DNA of 64,000 nucleotides from Pseudomonas mandelii (GTDB lineage Bacteria; Pseudomonadota; Gammaproteobacteria; Pseudomonadales; Pseudomonadaceae), in contig NZ_LT629796.1 in assembly GCF_900106065.1 (NCBI RefSeq), positions 3,875,501 through 3,939,500 on the forward strand, in the 5' to 3' direction. Every line of letters starts with the position of its first letter. The stretch's first letter is position 1. The translations under genes and the position numbers were made by a program. Below, piece by piece: positions 18,512 to 26,586 of this stretch. The notes under the pieces are model-generated. The model ran no database searches, was not told where the DNA came from, and saw nothing but the letters and a program-made list of their open reading frames with translations.

Positions 18512-18748
18512 TCAGTGGCGCGGGGCAGGTTTGCCGTGTTTGGCGCGCAGCGGTTCGAGCAGGTCCGACAGACCGTTGTGGTCGATCTCCTGCATCAGGG
18601 CCAGCAATCCGCCCAGCTCACCGTGCGGGAATCCTTCACGGGCGAACCAGTTCAGGTATTGGCCGGGCAGGTCGGCAATGATGCGACCCTTGTATTTGCC
18701 GAAGGGCATTTCACGGGTGATCAACAGTTCGAGCTTTTCAGGGTTCAT
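18512..18748 (-). CDS. DUF3820 family small protein
   Basis: A 78-residue protein with the DUF3820 (putative quorum-sensing-regulated virulence factor family) pattern: REMPFGKYKGRIIADLPGQY followed by LNWFAREGFPHGELGGLLAL. Family members are short and include structural hints of nucleic-acid-associated function, but no role is established. It ends in a basic, His/Pro-rich tail (KHGKPAPRH). It precedes the class V aminotransferase by 28 nt, suggesting an operon. Confidence 0.85.
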   Translation of the reverse strand: MNPEKLELLITREMPFGKYKGRIIADLPGQYLNWFAREGFPHGELGGLLALMQEIDHNGLSDLLEPLRAKHGKPAPRH

Positions 18749-18906
18749 CTATCGGTCGTCTTGATTCATCAGGCTGGAAAATACAGGCATTCTGCATGCA
18801 GGCCAATTGACAGTTCATGCAAAAAAAGCGGATACAGATTTGGTCGCTATAACTAACTTATTGAAATATAACGCATAAATTCTCAGTTCGAAGCTGGCAT
18901 GCAGGG

Positions 18907-18922
18907 TGCAATAGCTATTGCA
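18907..18922. promoter_or_regulatory. Perfect 16-bp palindrome in the leader of the DUF2383 gene
   Basis: TGCAATAGCTATTGCA is fully self-complementary and ends 29 nt before the ATG at 18952. It could be an operator or an RNA stem. No regulator is assigned. Confidence 0.5.
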
Positions 18923-18951
18923 TCTTTCATCAACCCGCAAGGAATTGAAAA

Positions 18952-19419
18952 ATGACCGACATGAATAAAGAAGCGATCTCTGTACTCAACGACCTGATTG
19001 AAACCAGCAAAGACGGTCAGGAAGGGTTCAAGACTTGCGCTGAAGACATCAAACACCCTGAACTCAAAACCCTGTTCGTGCAACGCTCCGCCGACTGCGC
19101 CACCGCCGCTGCCGAACTTCAGAGTGCCGTGCGTTCGATGGGCGGCGATCCGGAAACGTCCACCAGCGTCAGCGGTGATCTGCACCGTCGTTGGGTCGAC
19201 GTCAAAGCGATGTTCACCGGCAAGGATGAAGAAGCCGTGCTGAACGAAGCCGAACGCGGTGAAGACCATGCACTGAAGGCATACAAAGAAGCCCTCGAAA
19301 AAATCAACAAGCACAATCTGGTGGGCATTCGTGACCTGGTTGAACGTCAGTACCACGGCGTGCAACGCAATCACGATCAGGTAAAAGCCCTGCGCAACCA
19401 GGCTCGCGCACGCTCTTAA
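18952..19419 (+). CDS. PA2169-like four-helix-bundle protein (DUF2383)
   Basis: A 155-residue, highly helical cytoplasmic protein of the ferritin-like DUF2383 family, found in stress-related loci of pseudomonads (PA2169 type). It opens MTDMNKEAISVLNDLIETSKDG and has the conserved FVQRSADCATAAAEL (~residue 43), GEDHALKAYKEAL (~104), and HNLVGIRDLVERQYHGVQRNHDQVKALR near the C-terminus read in two stretches. Acidic and His residues on the helices could bind metal, but this is not shown. AAGGAATTGAAAA is upstream of the start, and a terminator follows the stop. Confidence 0.85.
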   Translation: MTDMNKEAISVLNDLIETSKDGQEGFKTCAEDIKHPELKTLFVQRSADCATAAAELQSAVRSMGGDPETSTSVSGDLHRRWVDVKAMFTGKDEEAVLNEAERGEDHALKAYKEALEKINKHNLVGIRDLVERQYHGVQRNHDQVKALRNQARARS

Positions 19420-19435
19420 GCGTTCGTAGCCTGTC

Positions 19436-19464
19436 AAAAACGCCAGCCAGTCTGGCGTTTTTTT
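19436..19464 (+). terminator. Rho-independent terminator after the DUF2383 gene
   Basis: AAAAACGCCAG/CTGGCGTTTTTTT with a 5-nt loop; the A-tract and T-tract make it work in both directions. Confidence 0.9.
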
Positions 19465-19523
19465 GTGTCTGGGATTTAACGCTGGACGGAATATAGATAG
19501 CTCGCTAATAATTTGTTTTTCAA

Positions 19524-21566
19524 GTGACTTCAGTGAACCCGACTATCGTTAAAAACGTCCTTTCAAGAGTCTTTTACGTGCCTATCACTTTGCAGGCTTT
19601 GTTTGCGCCTGACCGCCGCGCCCTACAGTTCGCAATCAAAACCTTGATCGGTGGCGGTCTGGCCCTGTGGCTGGCATTGCGCTGGGGGCTTGAGCAACCC
19701 GCCTGGGCATTGATGACGGCGTTCATCGTCGCTCAGCCATTGTCTGGAATGGTGGTGCAGAAGGGGCTGGCACGGCTGCTGGGCACGCTGGTCGGCACGA
19801 TTATGTCGGTGGTATTCATGGGCTTGTTCGCCCAGACGCCTTGGCTGTTTTTGCTGGCCTTGGCGTTGTGGCTCGGGCTGTGTACAGCGAGTTCAACGTT
19901 GCTGCGCAGTGCCTGGTCCTATTCATTTGTGCTGGCCGGTTACACGGTGGCGATCATCGCGTTGCCGGCCATTACCCATCCGCTGACGGTGTTCGACCAG
20001 GCCGTGGCGCGCTGCACGGAAATTTGTCTGGGCATCCTGTGCGCCACGGCGGCCAGCGCGTTGCTGTGGCCGATGCGCGTCGAGCGACAACTGGCGGATC
20101 AGGCGCGAGCTGCCTGGAACAGCGGGATGAATGCTGCGCGTGCAACGCTGGCCGGCGATGCTCAGGCCCGTAAGGGGTTGCTGGAGATCCTCGGGCGAAT
20201 TGTCGCGGTCGATGCCCAGCGCGAACATGCCTGGTTTGAAGGTGGCCTGGGTCGGCAGCGGGCACGAGCCATCAGCGGCTTGAGCCAGAAGCTCTTGATG
20301 CTGCTGCGCATTGCCCGTTCGGTGCGCCGTCAGTGGAAGCAGCTGGAACCACAGGAAGCCGAGCAACTGTCGCCGTGGATGACCGAGGTTCAGGTTGCGC
20401 TCAGCGGCGACGATACGGCGACCCTGCAAGCGTTGCGGCCGAGGTTGCTCGATGCGTCCCATGACCCGCACATCAGCTCCGCGCAGAGTTATTGCCTGGC
20501 CCGTTTCACCTTGTTGCTCGATACCGCGATGGCGGCCACTGCGGCGATGAAAGCGGTGGAGGAGGGGCGCGAAACGGTCGATCCGCCACGCACCCTGGCG
20601 CCGCACCGCGACCTGTCATTGGCGCTGGTGTTTGGCGCGCGTAGTGCCCTGGCGTTTCTGGTGGTGTCGTGCTTCTGGCTGGCGACGGCCTGGCCCGCCG
20701 CGTCGGGCGCCCTGGTGCTGACGTGCGTGGTGTGCAGCCTGTTCGCCAGTCGCGAGAACGGCGCGCAGATCGGCATGAGTTTTATGCGAGGCATTTTCCT
20801 GGCGATTCCGGCGGCGTTTTTCGTCGGGCAGATTCTGCTGCCGCAATGGAGCGGATTTGCCTTGCTCTGTATGGGCATGGGCGTGCCGTTGTTTTTCGGT
20901 GCGCTGGGCATGGCCAAGCCGCAGATTGGGGCCACGGCGACTTCGTTCTGTCTGCATTTCATCGTGCTGGTGTCGCCGCTGAACGCGATGAAATTCGACG
21001 TCGCCACGTTCTTCAACAGCGCCCAGGCGATGGTGGTCGGTGTCGGCGCGGCGGTGCTGGCGTTTCATTTGCTGATCCTGCGTAACCCGGCGTGGCATGG
21101 CCGCCGCTTGCTGGCAGCGACGCTCGACGATCTGGTGCGGCTGACTCGCCGTAACCTGCGGGGTGCCGAAAGCTGGTTTGGCGGACGCATGGCCGACCGC
21201 TTGCTGCAACTGGCGCGGCACTATCCCGAGTTGCCGGAACCGGCGCGCAGTCGCTGGGATGACGGCTTGCTCGGCCTCGATATCGGCGATGAATTGTTGC
21301 ATCTGCGGTTGAGCCTGGCGGTGGCGCAAGTGCCGGTCAGCGCACCGCAGCGGCGTTATCTCGAGCAGTTGGAAGAAGTCCTTGAACAGGGCCCTGCGGG
21401 CAACCGCGTCGATGCGCTGGAACGACCCAGCGCAGATTTCTTGAAGACCTTGTACGCGTTGCCACCCAGCGACGCGGTGAAACTGGCTCAGGGCGCGGTG
21501 CTGCAATTGCAGAGCAGTTGGCGCGCCTGGTGCCGTCAGCAGGAGCAAAGCCATGGGCTTGCGTGA
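19524..21566 (+). CDS. FUSC-family aromatic acid/toxin efflux protein (AaeB-like)
   Basis: Inner-membrane component of an efflux system, 680 residues from GTG 19524. Two blocks of about five to six TM helices (~residues 40-165 and ~370-520) are separated and followed by cytoplasmic domains, the FUSC layout. Family-like stretches are QPAWALMTAFIVAQPLSGMV (~70) and QIGATATSFCLHFIVLVSPL (~472). GTG 19578 has a better ribosome site (CAAGAG) and would remove 18 residues, so the true start is uncertain. It overlaps the DUF1656 gene by 14 nt, which with the HlyD gene forms an AaeB/AaeX/AaeA-type set, probably exporting aromatic acids. Confidence 0.87.
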   Translation: MTSVNPTIVKNVLSRVFYVPITLQALFAPDRRALQFAIKTLIGGGLALWLALRWGLEQPAWALMTAFIVAQPLSGMVVQKGLARLLGTLVGTIMSVVFMGLFAQTPWLFLLALALWLGLCTASSTLLRSAWSYSFVLAGYTVAIIALPAITHPLTVFDQAVARCTEICLGILCATAASALLWPMRVERQLADQARAAWNSGMNAARATLAGDAQARKGLLEILGRIVAVDAQREHAWFEGGLGRQRARAISGLSQKLLMLLRIARSVRRQWKQLEPQEAEQLSPWMTEVQVALSGDDTATLQALRPRLLDASHDPHISSAQSYCLARFTLLLDTAMAATAAMKAVEEGRETVDPPRTLAPHRDLSLALVFGARSALAFLVVSCFWLATAWPAASGALVLTCVVCSLFASRENGAQIGMSFMRGIFLAIPAAFFVGQILLPQWSGFALLCMGMGVPLFFGALGMAKPQIGATATSFCLHFIVLVSPLNAMKFDVATFFNSAQAMVVGVGAAVLAFHLLILRNPAWHGRRLLAATLDDLVRLTRRNLRGAESWFGGRMADRLLQLARHYPELPEPARSRWDDGLLGLDIGDELLHLRLSLAVAQVPVSAPQRRYLEQLEEVLEQGPAGNRVDALERPSADFLKTLYALPPSDAVKLAQGAVLQLQSSWRAWCRQQEQSHGLA

Positions 21567-21759
21567 GTGGTCGGTGGGTGGCGTGCTGCTCAGTCCGTTT
21601 TTGATTTATGTGCTGCTGGCACTGCTGGTCACCGGAGCCTTGCGCATGCTGTTGCGCCTGACACCGGTCGGCCGCTGGATCTGGCACGAAGCACTGTTTG
21701 ATTGCGCCTTGTACGTCTGTGTATTGGCCTTGATCACCGTCGTCCTCGGACCTTTATAA
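21553..21759 (+). CDS. DUF1656 small membrane protein (AaeX-like)
   Basis: A 68-residue protein with two predicted TM helices (about 12-33 and 45-66) and the DUF1656 features: EWSVGGVLLSPFLIYVLLAL at the start and GRWIWHEALFDCALYVCV near residue 40. It is encoded between the FUSC pump and the HlyD adaptor, overlapping the former by 14 nt and ending 10 nt before the latter. It is a regular small partner of such pumps; its exact role is not known. Confidence 0.88.
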   Translation: MGLREWSVGGVLLSPFLIYVLLALLVTGALRMLLRLTPVGRWIWHEALFDCALYVCVLALITVVLGPL

Positions 21760-21769
21760 GGAGTTGAAC

Positions 21770-22627
21770 ATGCGTACCCCCGTACGTGTCGCGGTAACCC
21801 TGTGCCTGGTGGCGGTGGCGATCTTTGCCGGCTTCCATTTGTGGCAGTACTACATGCTTACGCCCTGGACCCGGGATGCGCGGATCCGCGCCGACGTGGT
21901 GGTCATCGCCCCGGACGTCTCGGGGTGGGTGCGTGAACTCAAGGCGTTCGATAACCAGCCGGTCAAGGCGGGCGACCTGTTGCTGAGCATCGATCGTGAC
22001 CGGTTCGAAGCGGCGCTGGAGAAGGCCCAGGCGGTGGTTCAGACCCGCCAGCAACAACTCAATCTGCGCGAACGCGAAGCCAGTCGCCGCGCCAGCCTCG
22101 GGCCGCAAGCCATCAGTGCCGAACTGCGCGAGAACGCACAAATCAACGCCGGTATCGCCCGGGGTGAATTGCGTGAAGCTCAGGCGGAAGCCAAGGTTGC
22201 CGAACTCAATCTGGCGCGCAGTCAGGTCCATGCGCCTCGCAGCGGCCACATCACCAACCTGCGCCTGGCCCAAGGCAATTATGTGAACGCCGGGCAGCCG
22301 GTGATGGCATTGATCGATGATTCGACCTTCTATGTGCAGGCGTATTTCGAGGAAACCAAGTTGTCGCGGATTCGGGTTGGCGATCCGGTGAAGATCTGGT
22401 TGATGAGCGCGGGAGAAGCGCTGGACGGGCATGTGGAAAGCATCAGCCGCGGGATTACCGATCGCAACACCACGCCAGATGGGCAGTTGTTGGCGGAGGT
22501 AGAACCGACGTTTAACTGGGTGAGGCTGGCACAGCGGATTCCGGTGCGGATCAAGATTGATAAATTGCCGGAGGGCATGAATCTGAGTTCGGGGATGACG
22601 GCGAGTGTGCAGGTAAGCGAACGCTAA
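21770..22627 (+). CDS. HlyD-family periplasmic adaptor (AaeA-like)
   Basis: Membrane fusion protein linking the FUSC pump to an outer-membrane channel. The 285-residue protein has an N-terminal TM anchor (~residues 6-25), the motif TPWTRDARIRADVVVIAPDV (~30), a lipoyl-like half GWVRELKAFDNQPVKAGDLL (~53), a coiled hairpin (~85-140), VHAPRSGHITNLRLAQGNYV (~150), and a C-terminal beta-barrel. ATG 21770 is preferred to TTG 21764 because AAGGAG ends six bases upstream. No outer-membrane partner is encoded nearby. Confidence 0.9.
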   Translation: MRTPVRVAVTLCLVAVAIFAGFHLWQYYMLTPWTRDARIRADVVVIAPDVSGWVRELKAFDNQPVKAGDLLLSIDRDRFEAALEKAQAVVQTRQQQLNLREREASRRASLGPQAISAELRENAQINAGIARGELREAQAEAKVAELNLARSQVHAPRSGHITNLRLAQGNYVNAGQPVMALIDDSTFYVQAYFEETKLSRIRVGDPVKIWLMSAGEALDGHVESISRGITDRNTTPDGQLLAEVEPTFNWVRLAQRIPVRIKIDKLPEGMNLSSGMTASVQVSER

Positions 22628-22647
22628 ATACGCTGCGCCGCAATCAT

Positions 22648-22810
22648 TGTGGCGAGGGAGCTTGTCGGAACGCCGCACCGTCACGCTCGGCTGCGAAGCG
22701 GTCTAAAAAACTCACGCCGCAGTTGATCAGATCAAACGCGGCGCCTGATTTGGGGGTGCTGCGCACCCCAACGGGACGGTGCGGTGTTCCGACAATCTCC
22801 CTCGCCACAG
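22648..22810. repeat. Large imperfect inverted repeat, family C (GTGGCGAGGGAGCTTG type)
   Basis: Ends are TTGTGGCGAGGGAGCTTGTC at the left and GACAATCTCCCTCGCCACAG at the right. Inside are CGCCGCACCGT and ACGGTGCGG, and a GGTGCTGCGCACC hairpin. At about 163 bp it is longer than the REP doublets. A related copy lies at 48769-48898. It sits between convergent HlyD and phaJ4 genes. No transposase is encoded. Confidence 0.85.
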
Positions 22811-22822
22811 GTGAGAGGTGAA

Positions 22823-23293
22823 TCAGCCGATGCTGATCGCCGGCAGGGTAGGCAGCGTCACCGTCTGCTGCTTGCGCGGCGCCAGAATCTCGGCCTCGCC
22901 ATCCACTACCAATTCATCGCGCTGGTTAAACACCCGCGTGGCGATCCGCACACGAAACTTCGGCAGTTTCTCGAGGATTTCCAGGCGCACGGTCAGGGTG
23001 TCGCCAATCTTCACCGGCTTCTGAAAGCTCATCTGCTGACCGATATAAATAGTCCCCGGCCCAGGCAACTCGCAAGCCACGGCCGCGCTGATCAGCGCAC
23101 CGCTGAACATGCCGTGAGCGATGCGCTCCTTGAACATGGTGCCGGCGGCGAATTCCGCGTCCAGGTGCACCGGGTTGTGATCACCCGACATCGCGGCGAA
23201 CAACTGAATGTCGCGCTCTTCGACCGTCTTGCTGTAGCTGGCGGTCTGGCCGACTTCGAGGGCTTCGTATGGGGTGTTGGTAACCTGGGTCAT
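22823..23293 (-). CDS. phaJ4: (R)-specific enoyl-CoA hydratase, MaoC/PhaJ4 type
   Basis: Hydrates trans-2-enoyl-CoA to (R)-3-hydroxyacyl-CoA, linking beta-oxidation to polyhydroxyalkanoate synthesis. The 156-residue protein has FAAMSGDHNPVHLDAEFA (~residue 28), the hot-dog-fold hydratase motif with catalytic Asp and His, and RIAHGMFSGALISA (~53). ATG 23293 (MTQVTNTPYEAL) is chosen over the upstream in-frame start because it gives the usual PhaJ4 length and N-terminus. It runs with the hydrolase gene upstream (41 nt gap), opposite to fadD2, the arrangement seen in P. aeruginosa PA3299-PA3302. Confidence 0.9.
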   Translation of the reverse strand: MTQVTNTPYEALEVGQTASYSKTVEERDIQLFAAMSGDHNPVHLDAEFAAGTMFKERIAHGMFSGALISAAVACELPGPGTIYIGQQMSFQKPVKIGDTLTVRLEILEKLPKFRVRIATRVFNQRDELVVDGEAEILAPRKQQTVTLPTLPAISIG

Positions 23294-23334
23294 CTGTTTC
23301 AATTCCTGTGACGAATAAAAAATCCACAAAAAAA

Positions 23335-24279
23335 CTATTCCGATCTGGGTGGCCGGCGGTGGCTCAGCGCCTGGGCGATCCAGTTCAACACGTCATTGAT
23401 CACTTCATCGCGGTTGCTCTCGTTGAACAGTTCATGCCGTGCCTGCGGGTAAATAGTCAGTTGCAGGTTCTGGCTGCCGGCCGCGCGTAGTGCATCGGCC
23501 AGATCCTTCAGACGTTTGCCTTCGCTCACCGGATCACATTCACCGCCAATCACCAGCAACGGCAGGCCCGGATCAATCTGAGCGAGATTGGACGCTTTGC
23601 TGATTTGCTGCAACCCACCGAGCAAATCGATCCACAGCTGATTGGTGCAACGAAAGCCGCAGAGCGGGTCGTTGGCGTACCGATCGACTTCCGCCGGATC
23701 GCGGCTGAGCCAGTCGAAACGCGTGCGCACCGGTTTGAATTTTTTGTTGAACGAGCCAAACGACAGCCACTCGATCAGCGCACTGCGGCCCTTGGGCCCC
23801 TGACGCAGTTTTTCGACACGGGCAATCTGACGTGCCGCGCGATAGAGCGCGATGGGCTGGAAGTTCGAACCGCTGAGCACCGCACCGTGCAGGCTGGCGC
23901 TGTGATGCAGCAGGTAGGCCTGGGCGATGTAGCTGCCCATGCTGTGGCCGAGTAGCACGATCGGCACGCCAGGATGTTGCTGGCCGATGTGCTGGTTGAG
24001 GCTCGCCAGATCGCCAACCACTTTGCACCAGCCATCGTCATCGGCGAAATGGCCGAGCGTCCCGTTTTCGGCAGTTTTGCCATGTCCACGCAGGTCCGGC
24101 GCGTAGACACCGTAACCCTGCGCGCAGAGTTTTTCCGCCAGGCGGGCGTAGCGACCGCTGTGTTCCGCCATGCCATGGGCCAGCAGAATCACGGCTTTCA
24201 AAGGCGGATCGGGCAGCCACTGGTTGACGAAGAGGCGGCTGCGGTCACTCGCGGTCAGCCAGAAAGTGTCGTGGATCAT
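23335..24279 (-). CDS. Alpha/beta hydrolase (monoacylglycerol lipase/lysophospholipase-like)
   Basis: Serine hydrolase, 314 residues. The N-terminal HGMAEHSGRYARLAEKLCAQ (~residue 43) and nucleophile elbow VLLGHSMGSYIAQA (~112, Ser in GHSMG) match the serine aminopeptidase S33/monoacylglycerol lipase group. The acid is likely in GGECDPVSEG (~250), and the His in YPQARHELFNESNRDEV (~280). It has no signal peptide. It lies between phaJ4 and fadD2, so it probably releases fatty acids for activation by FadD. ATG 24279 gives MIHDTFWLTASD, a normal start for the family; further upstream codons lack a ribosome site. Confidence 0.86.
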   Translation of the reverse strand: MIHDTFWLTASDRSRLFVNQWLPDPPLKAVILLAHGMAEHSGRYARLAEKLCAQGYGVYAPDLRGHGKTAENGTLGHFADDDGWCKVVGDLASLNQHIGQQHPGVPIVLLGHSMGSYIAQAYLLHHSASLHGAVLSGSNFQPIALYRAARQIARVEKLRQGPKGRSALIEWLSFGSFNKKFKPVRTRFDWLSRDPAEVDRYANDPLCGFRCTNQLWIDLLGGLQQISKASNLAQIDPGLPLLVIGGECDPVSEGKRLKDLADALRAAGSQNLQLTIYPQARHELFNESNRDEVINDVLNWIAQALSHRRPPRSE

Positions 24280-24452
24280 GGCGATTCCTTTGCATGGGGC
24301 TGCCGGGTATGAAAATAGCCTCGATGCATTGTATAGCGCATCCAGCGCTTGCCGTCTGATCAGGCCACGCCGCTGCAGCAAGATTCACGCGGTCAATGAC
24401 GCCCATTGGCATATTTGCCTGATTCGCCATAGCTGCTAGTGTCCGTGAAGCC

Positions 24453-24481
24453 CCGCTTTTACAAAAGTGACAGAAAAGCGG
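24453..24481. promoter_or_regulatory. Inverted repeat in the fadD2 leader
   Basis: CCGCTTTT (24453-24460) and AAAAGCGG (24474-24481) form an 8-bp perfect inverted repeat with a 13-nt spacer, 33 nt before the fadD2 start. It could be an operator or an RNA stem; no known fatty-acid regulator consensus (PsrA GAAAC-N4-GTTTC) is evident. Confidence 0.4.
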
Positions 24482-24514
24482 CCCGGATAGGCTCAGGTAA
24501 AGAGGACAAGAACA

Positions 24515-26203
24515 ATGCAACCTGATTTCTGGAATGACAAACGCCCGGCCGGCGTGCCCCTGGACATTGACCTTGGGGCCTATAAGTCGGTGCTTGAGGT
24601 GTTCGAGCGTTCCTGCAAGAAATTCGCTGATCGCCCCGCCTTCAGCAACATGGGCGTGACCCTGACCTACGCCGAACTGGAACGCTACAGCCTGGCGTTC
24701 GCCGGTTACCTGCAAGCCCACACCGACTTGGTGCCGGGGGATCGCATCGCGGTGCAGATGCCCAACGTTTTGCATTACCCGATTGCCGTGTTCGGTGCCT
24801 TGCGCGCCGGGCTGATCGTGGTCAACACCAACCCGCTGTACACCGCGCGGGAGATGCGTCATCAGTTCAAGGACTCCGGTGCCCGGGCGTTGGTGTACCT
24901 GAACATGTTCGGGGCCAAGGTCCAGGAAGTGCTGCCCGACACCGACATCCAGTACCTGATCGAAGCGAAGATGGGCGACCTGATGCCTGCCGCCAAGGGT
25001 TGGCTGGTCAACACGATGGTGAGCAAGGTCAAGAAAATGGTCCCGGACTATTCCTTGCCCCAGGCGATTTCCTTCAAGAGCGCGCTGCGTCTGGGCCGGG
25101 GCCTGGGCATCAAGCCGCTGAACGTCAGCCTCGACGACATCGCGGTGTTGCAATACACCGGCGGCACCACCGGCCTGGCCAAGGGCGCGATGCTGACCCA
25201 CGGCAACCTGGTGGCGAACATGCAACAGGCGCGGGCATGCCTCGGACAGTTCGGCAGCGACGGTCAGCCATTGCTGCGCGAAGGTCAGGAAGTGATGATC
25301 GCGCCGCTGCCGCTGTACCACATCTATGCCTTCACGGCGAATTGCATGTGCATGATGGTGACCGGCAACCACAACGTGCTGATCACCAATCCACGCGACA
25401 TCGGCGCCTTCATCAAGGAGCTGAAGAACTGGCGGTTCTCGGCACTGCTGGGGCTTAACACGCTGTTCGTTGCATTGATGGATCACCCAGACTTCAAGAC
25501 CCTGGATTTCTCCAGCCTCAAACTCACCAACTCCGGCGGCACCGCGCTGGTCAAGGCCACCGCCGAGCGCTGGGAACAGCTCACCGGCTGCCGCATCACC
25601 GAGGGTTATGGCCTGACCGAAACCTCACCGGTGGCCTGCACCAACCCCTACGGCGACAAATCGCGGATCGGCACGGTCGGCCTGCCGGTGCCGGGCACCA
25701 CCCTGAAAGTGATCAACGATGAAGGCGTCGAGCAGCCGCTGGGCGAGCGAGGCGAACTGTGCATCAAGGGCCCGCAGATCATGAAGGGCTACTGGCAGAA
25801 ACCGGAAGCCACCGCCGAGGTGCTGGATGCCGAAGGCTGGTTCAAGTCCGGCGATATCGCGGTGATCGACCCGGACGGTTTTGTGCGCATCGTCGATCGC
25901 AAGAAAGACATGATCATCGTCTCGGGCTTCAACGTGTACCCGAACGAGATCGAAGACATCGTGATGGCTCACCCGAAAGTCGCCAACTGCGCGGTGATCG
26001 GCGTACCGGACGAGCGTTCGGGGGAGGCGGTGAAGCTGTTTGTGGTGGCCCGCGAATCAGGGGTCAGCCTTGAAGAGCTGAAGGCGTACTGCAAGGAAAA
26101 CTTCACGGCGTACAAAGTGCCCAAGCACATTGTGTTGCGGGAGTCGTTGCCGATGACGCCGGTGGGCAAGATCCTGCGGCGGGAGTTGCGGGATATCGCG
26201 TAG
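24515..26203 (+). CDS. fadD2: Long-chain acyl-CoA synthetase FadD2
   Basis: Activates fatty acids to acyl-CoA via an acyl-adenylate. The 562-residue enzyme has the P-loop YTGGTTGLAKGAMLTHGN (~residue 214), the LTKIGLTETSP-equivalent EGYGLTETSP (~364), WFKSGDIAVIDPDGFVRIVD (~447), and the C-terminal catalytic Lys in TPVGKILRREL. It starts MQPDFWNDKRPAG, typical of Pseudomonas FadD, after an AGAGGAC ribosome site. It is the first of two tandem fadD genes; in P. aeruginosa the first of the equivalent pair is fadD2. It probably supports medium/long-chain fatty acid use together with the divergent hydrolase and PhaJ4. Confidence 0.93.
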   Translation: MQPDFWNDKRPAGVPLDIDLGAYKSVLEVFERSCKKFADRPAFSNMGVTLTYAELERYSLAFAGYLQAHTDLVPGDRIAVQMPNVLHYPIAVFGALRAGLIVVNTNPLYTAREMRHQFKDSGARALVYLNMFGAKVQEVLPDTDIQYLIEAKMGDLMPAAKGWLVNTMVSKVKKMVPDYSLPQAISFKSALRLGRGLGIKPLNVSLDDIAVLQYTGGTTGLAKGAMLTHGNLVANMQQARACLGQFGSDGQPLLREGQEVMIAPLPLYHIYAFTANCMCMMVTGNHNVLITNPRDIGAFIKELKNWRFSALLGLNTLFVALMDHPDFKTLDFSSLKLTNSGGTALVKATAERWEQLTGCRITEGYGLTETSPVACTNPYGDKSRIGTVGLPVPGTTLKVINDEGVEQPLGERGELCIKGPQIMKGYWQKPEATAEVLDAEGWFKSGDIAVIDPDGFVRIVDRKKDMIIVSGFNVYPNEIEDIVMAHPKVANCAVIGVPDERSGEAVKLFVVARESGVSLEELKAYCKENFTAYKVPKHIVLRESLPMTPVGKILRRELRDIA

Positions 26204-26228
26204 TCGGTGAATGGCCGCGCTTCGCGCG

Positions 26229-26318
26229 TTCGCGGGCAAGCCTCGCTCCTGCAGGTTCGTGTCGTTCATTAAGTCAGCGAACGATGCGAGCCTGCAGGAA
26301 CGAGGCTTGCCCGCGAAG
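26229..26318. repeat. REP doublet, family D (TTCGCGGGCAAGCCTCGCTCC type)
   Basis: Left unit TTCGCGGGCAAGCCTCGCTC and right unit GAACGAGGCTTGCCCGCGAA are inverted around a unique centre. It separates fadD2 from fadD1, which have independent upstream regions. Confidence 0.9.
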
Positions 26319-26405
26319 CTTTTAAACATCTGAAGCCCCCGGTTTCACAGGCTTTTCAGGGGTGTATAGAATTTTTGCTCTAAAATGACCGCTAGCAATT
26401 CTTGA

Positions 26406-26419
26406 GTCACAATTGTGAC
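26406..26419. promoter_or_regulatory. Perfect 14-bp palindrome upstream of fadD1
   Basis: GTCACAATTGTGAC is fully self-complementary. It lies 167 bp before the fadD1 start in a 383-bp gap that otherwise holds a REP doublet and AT-rich promoter-like sequence. It resembles a CRP/Vfr half-site pair in inverse order (TCACA-TGTGA), so the binder is unknown. Confidence 0.45.
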
Positions 26420-26586
26420 CGTAGAGGCCGCTTTTGGCTCTAGTCGACCCTTGGCAAAGCTGCTACTCTCGGCGCGCTTTGTGACGTCTCGGGCTTATGA
26501 AAGCGCTAGATTCACCGACAAACACACACCAATAATAATCGCATCAAATGCGGTGCTGAATTCGCGTTGCTGAGGAGTGGGCTTCC

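Noticed and set aside
22820..23330. Longer start for phaJ4 at 23329
   Set aside because: The added residues are unlike PhaJ4, and the ATG at 23293 gives the usual 156-residue protein.
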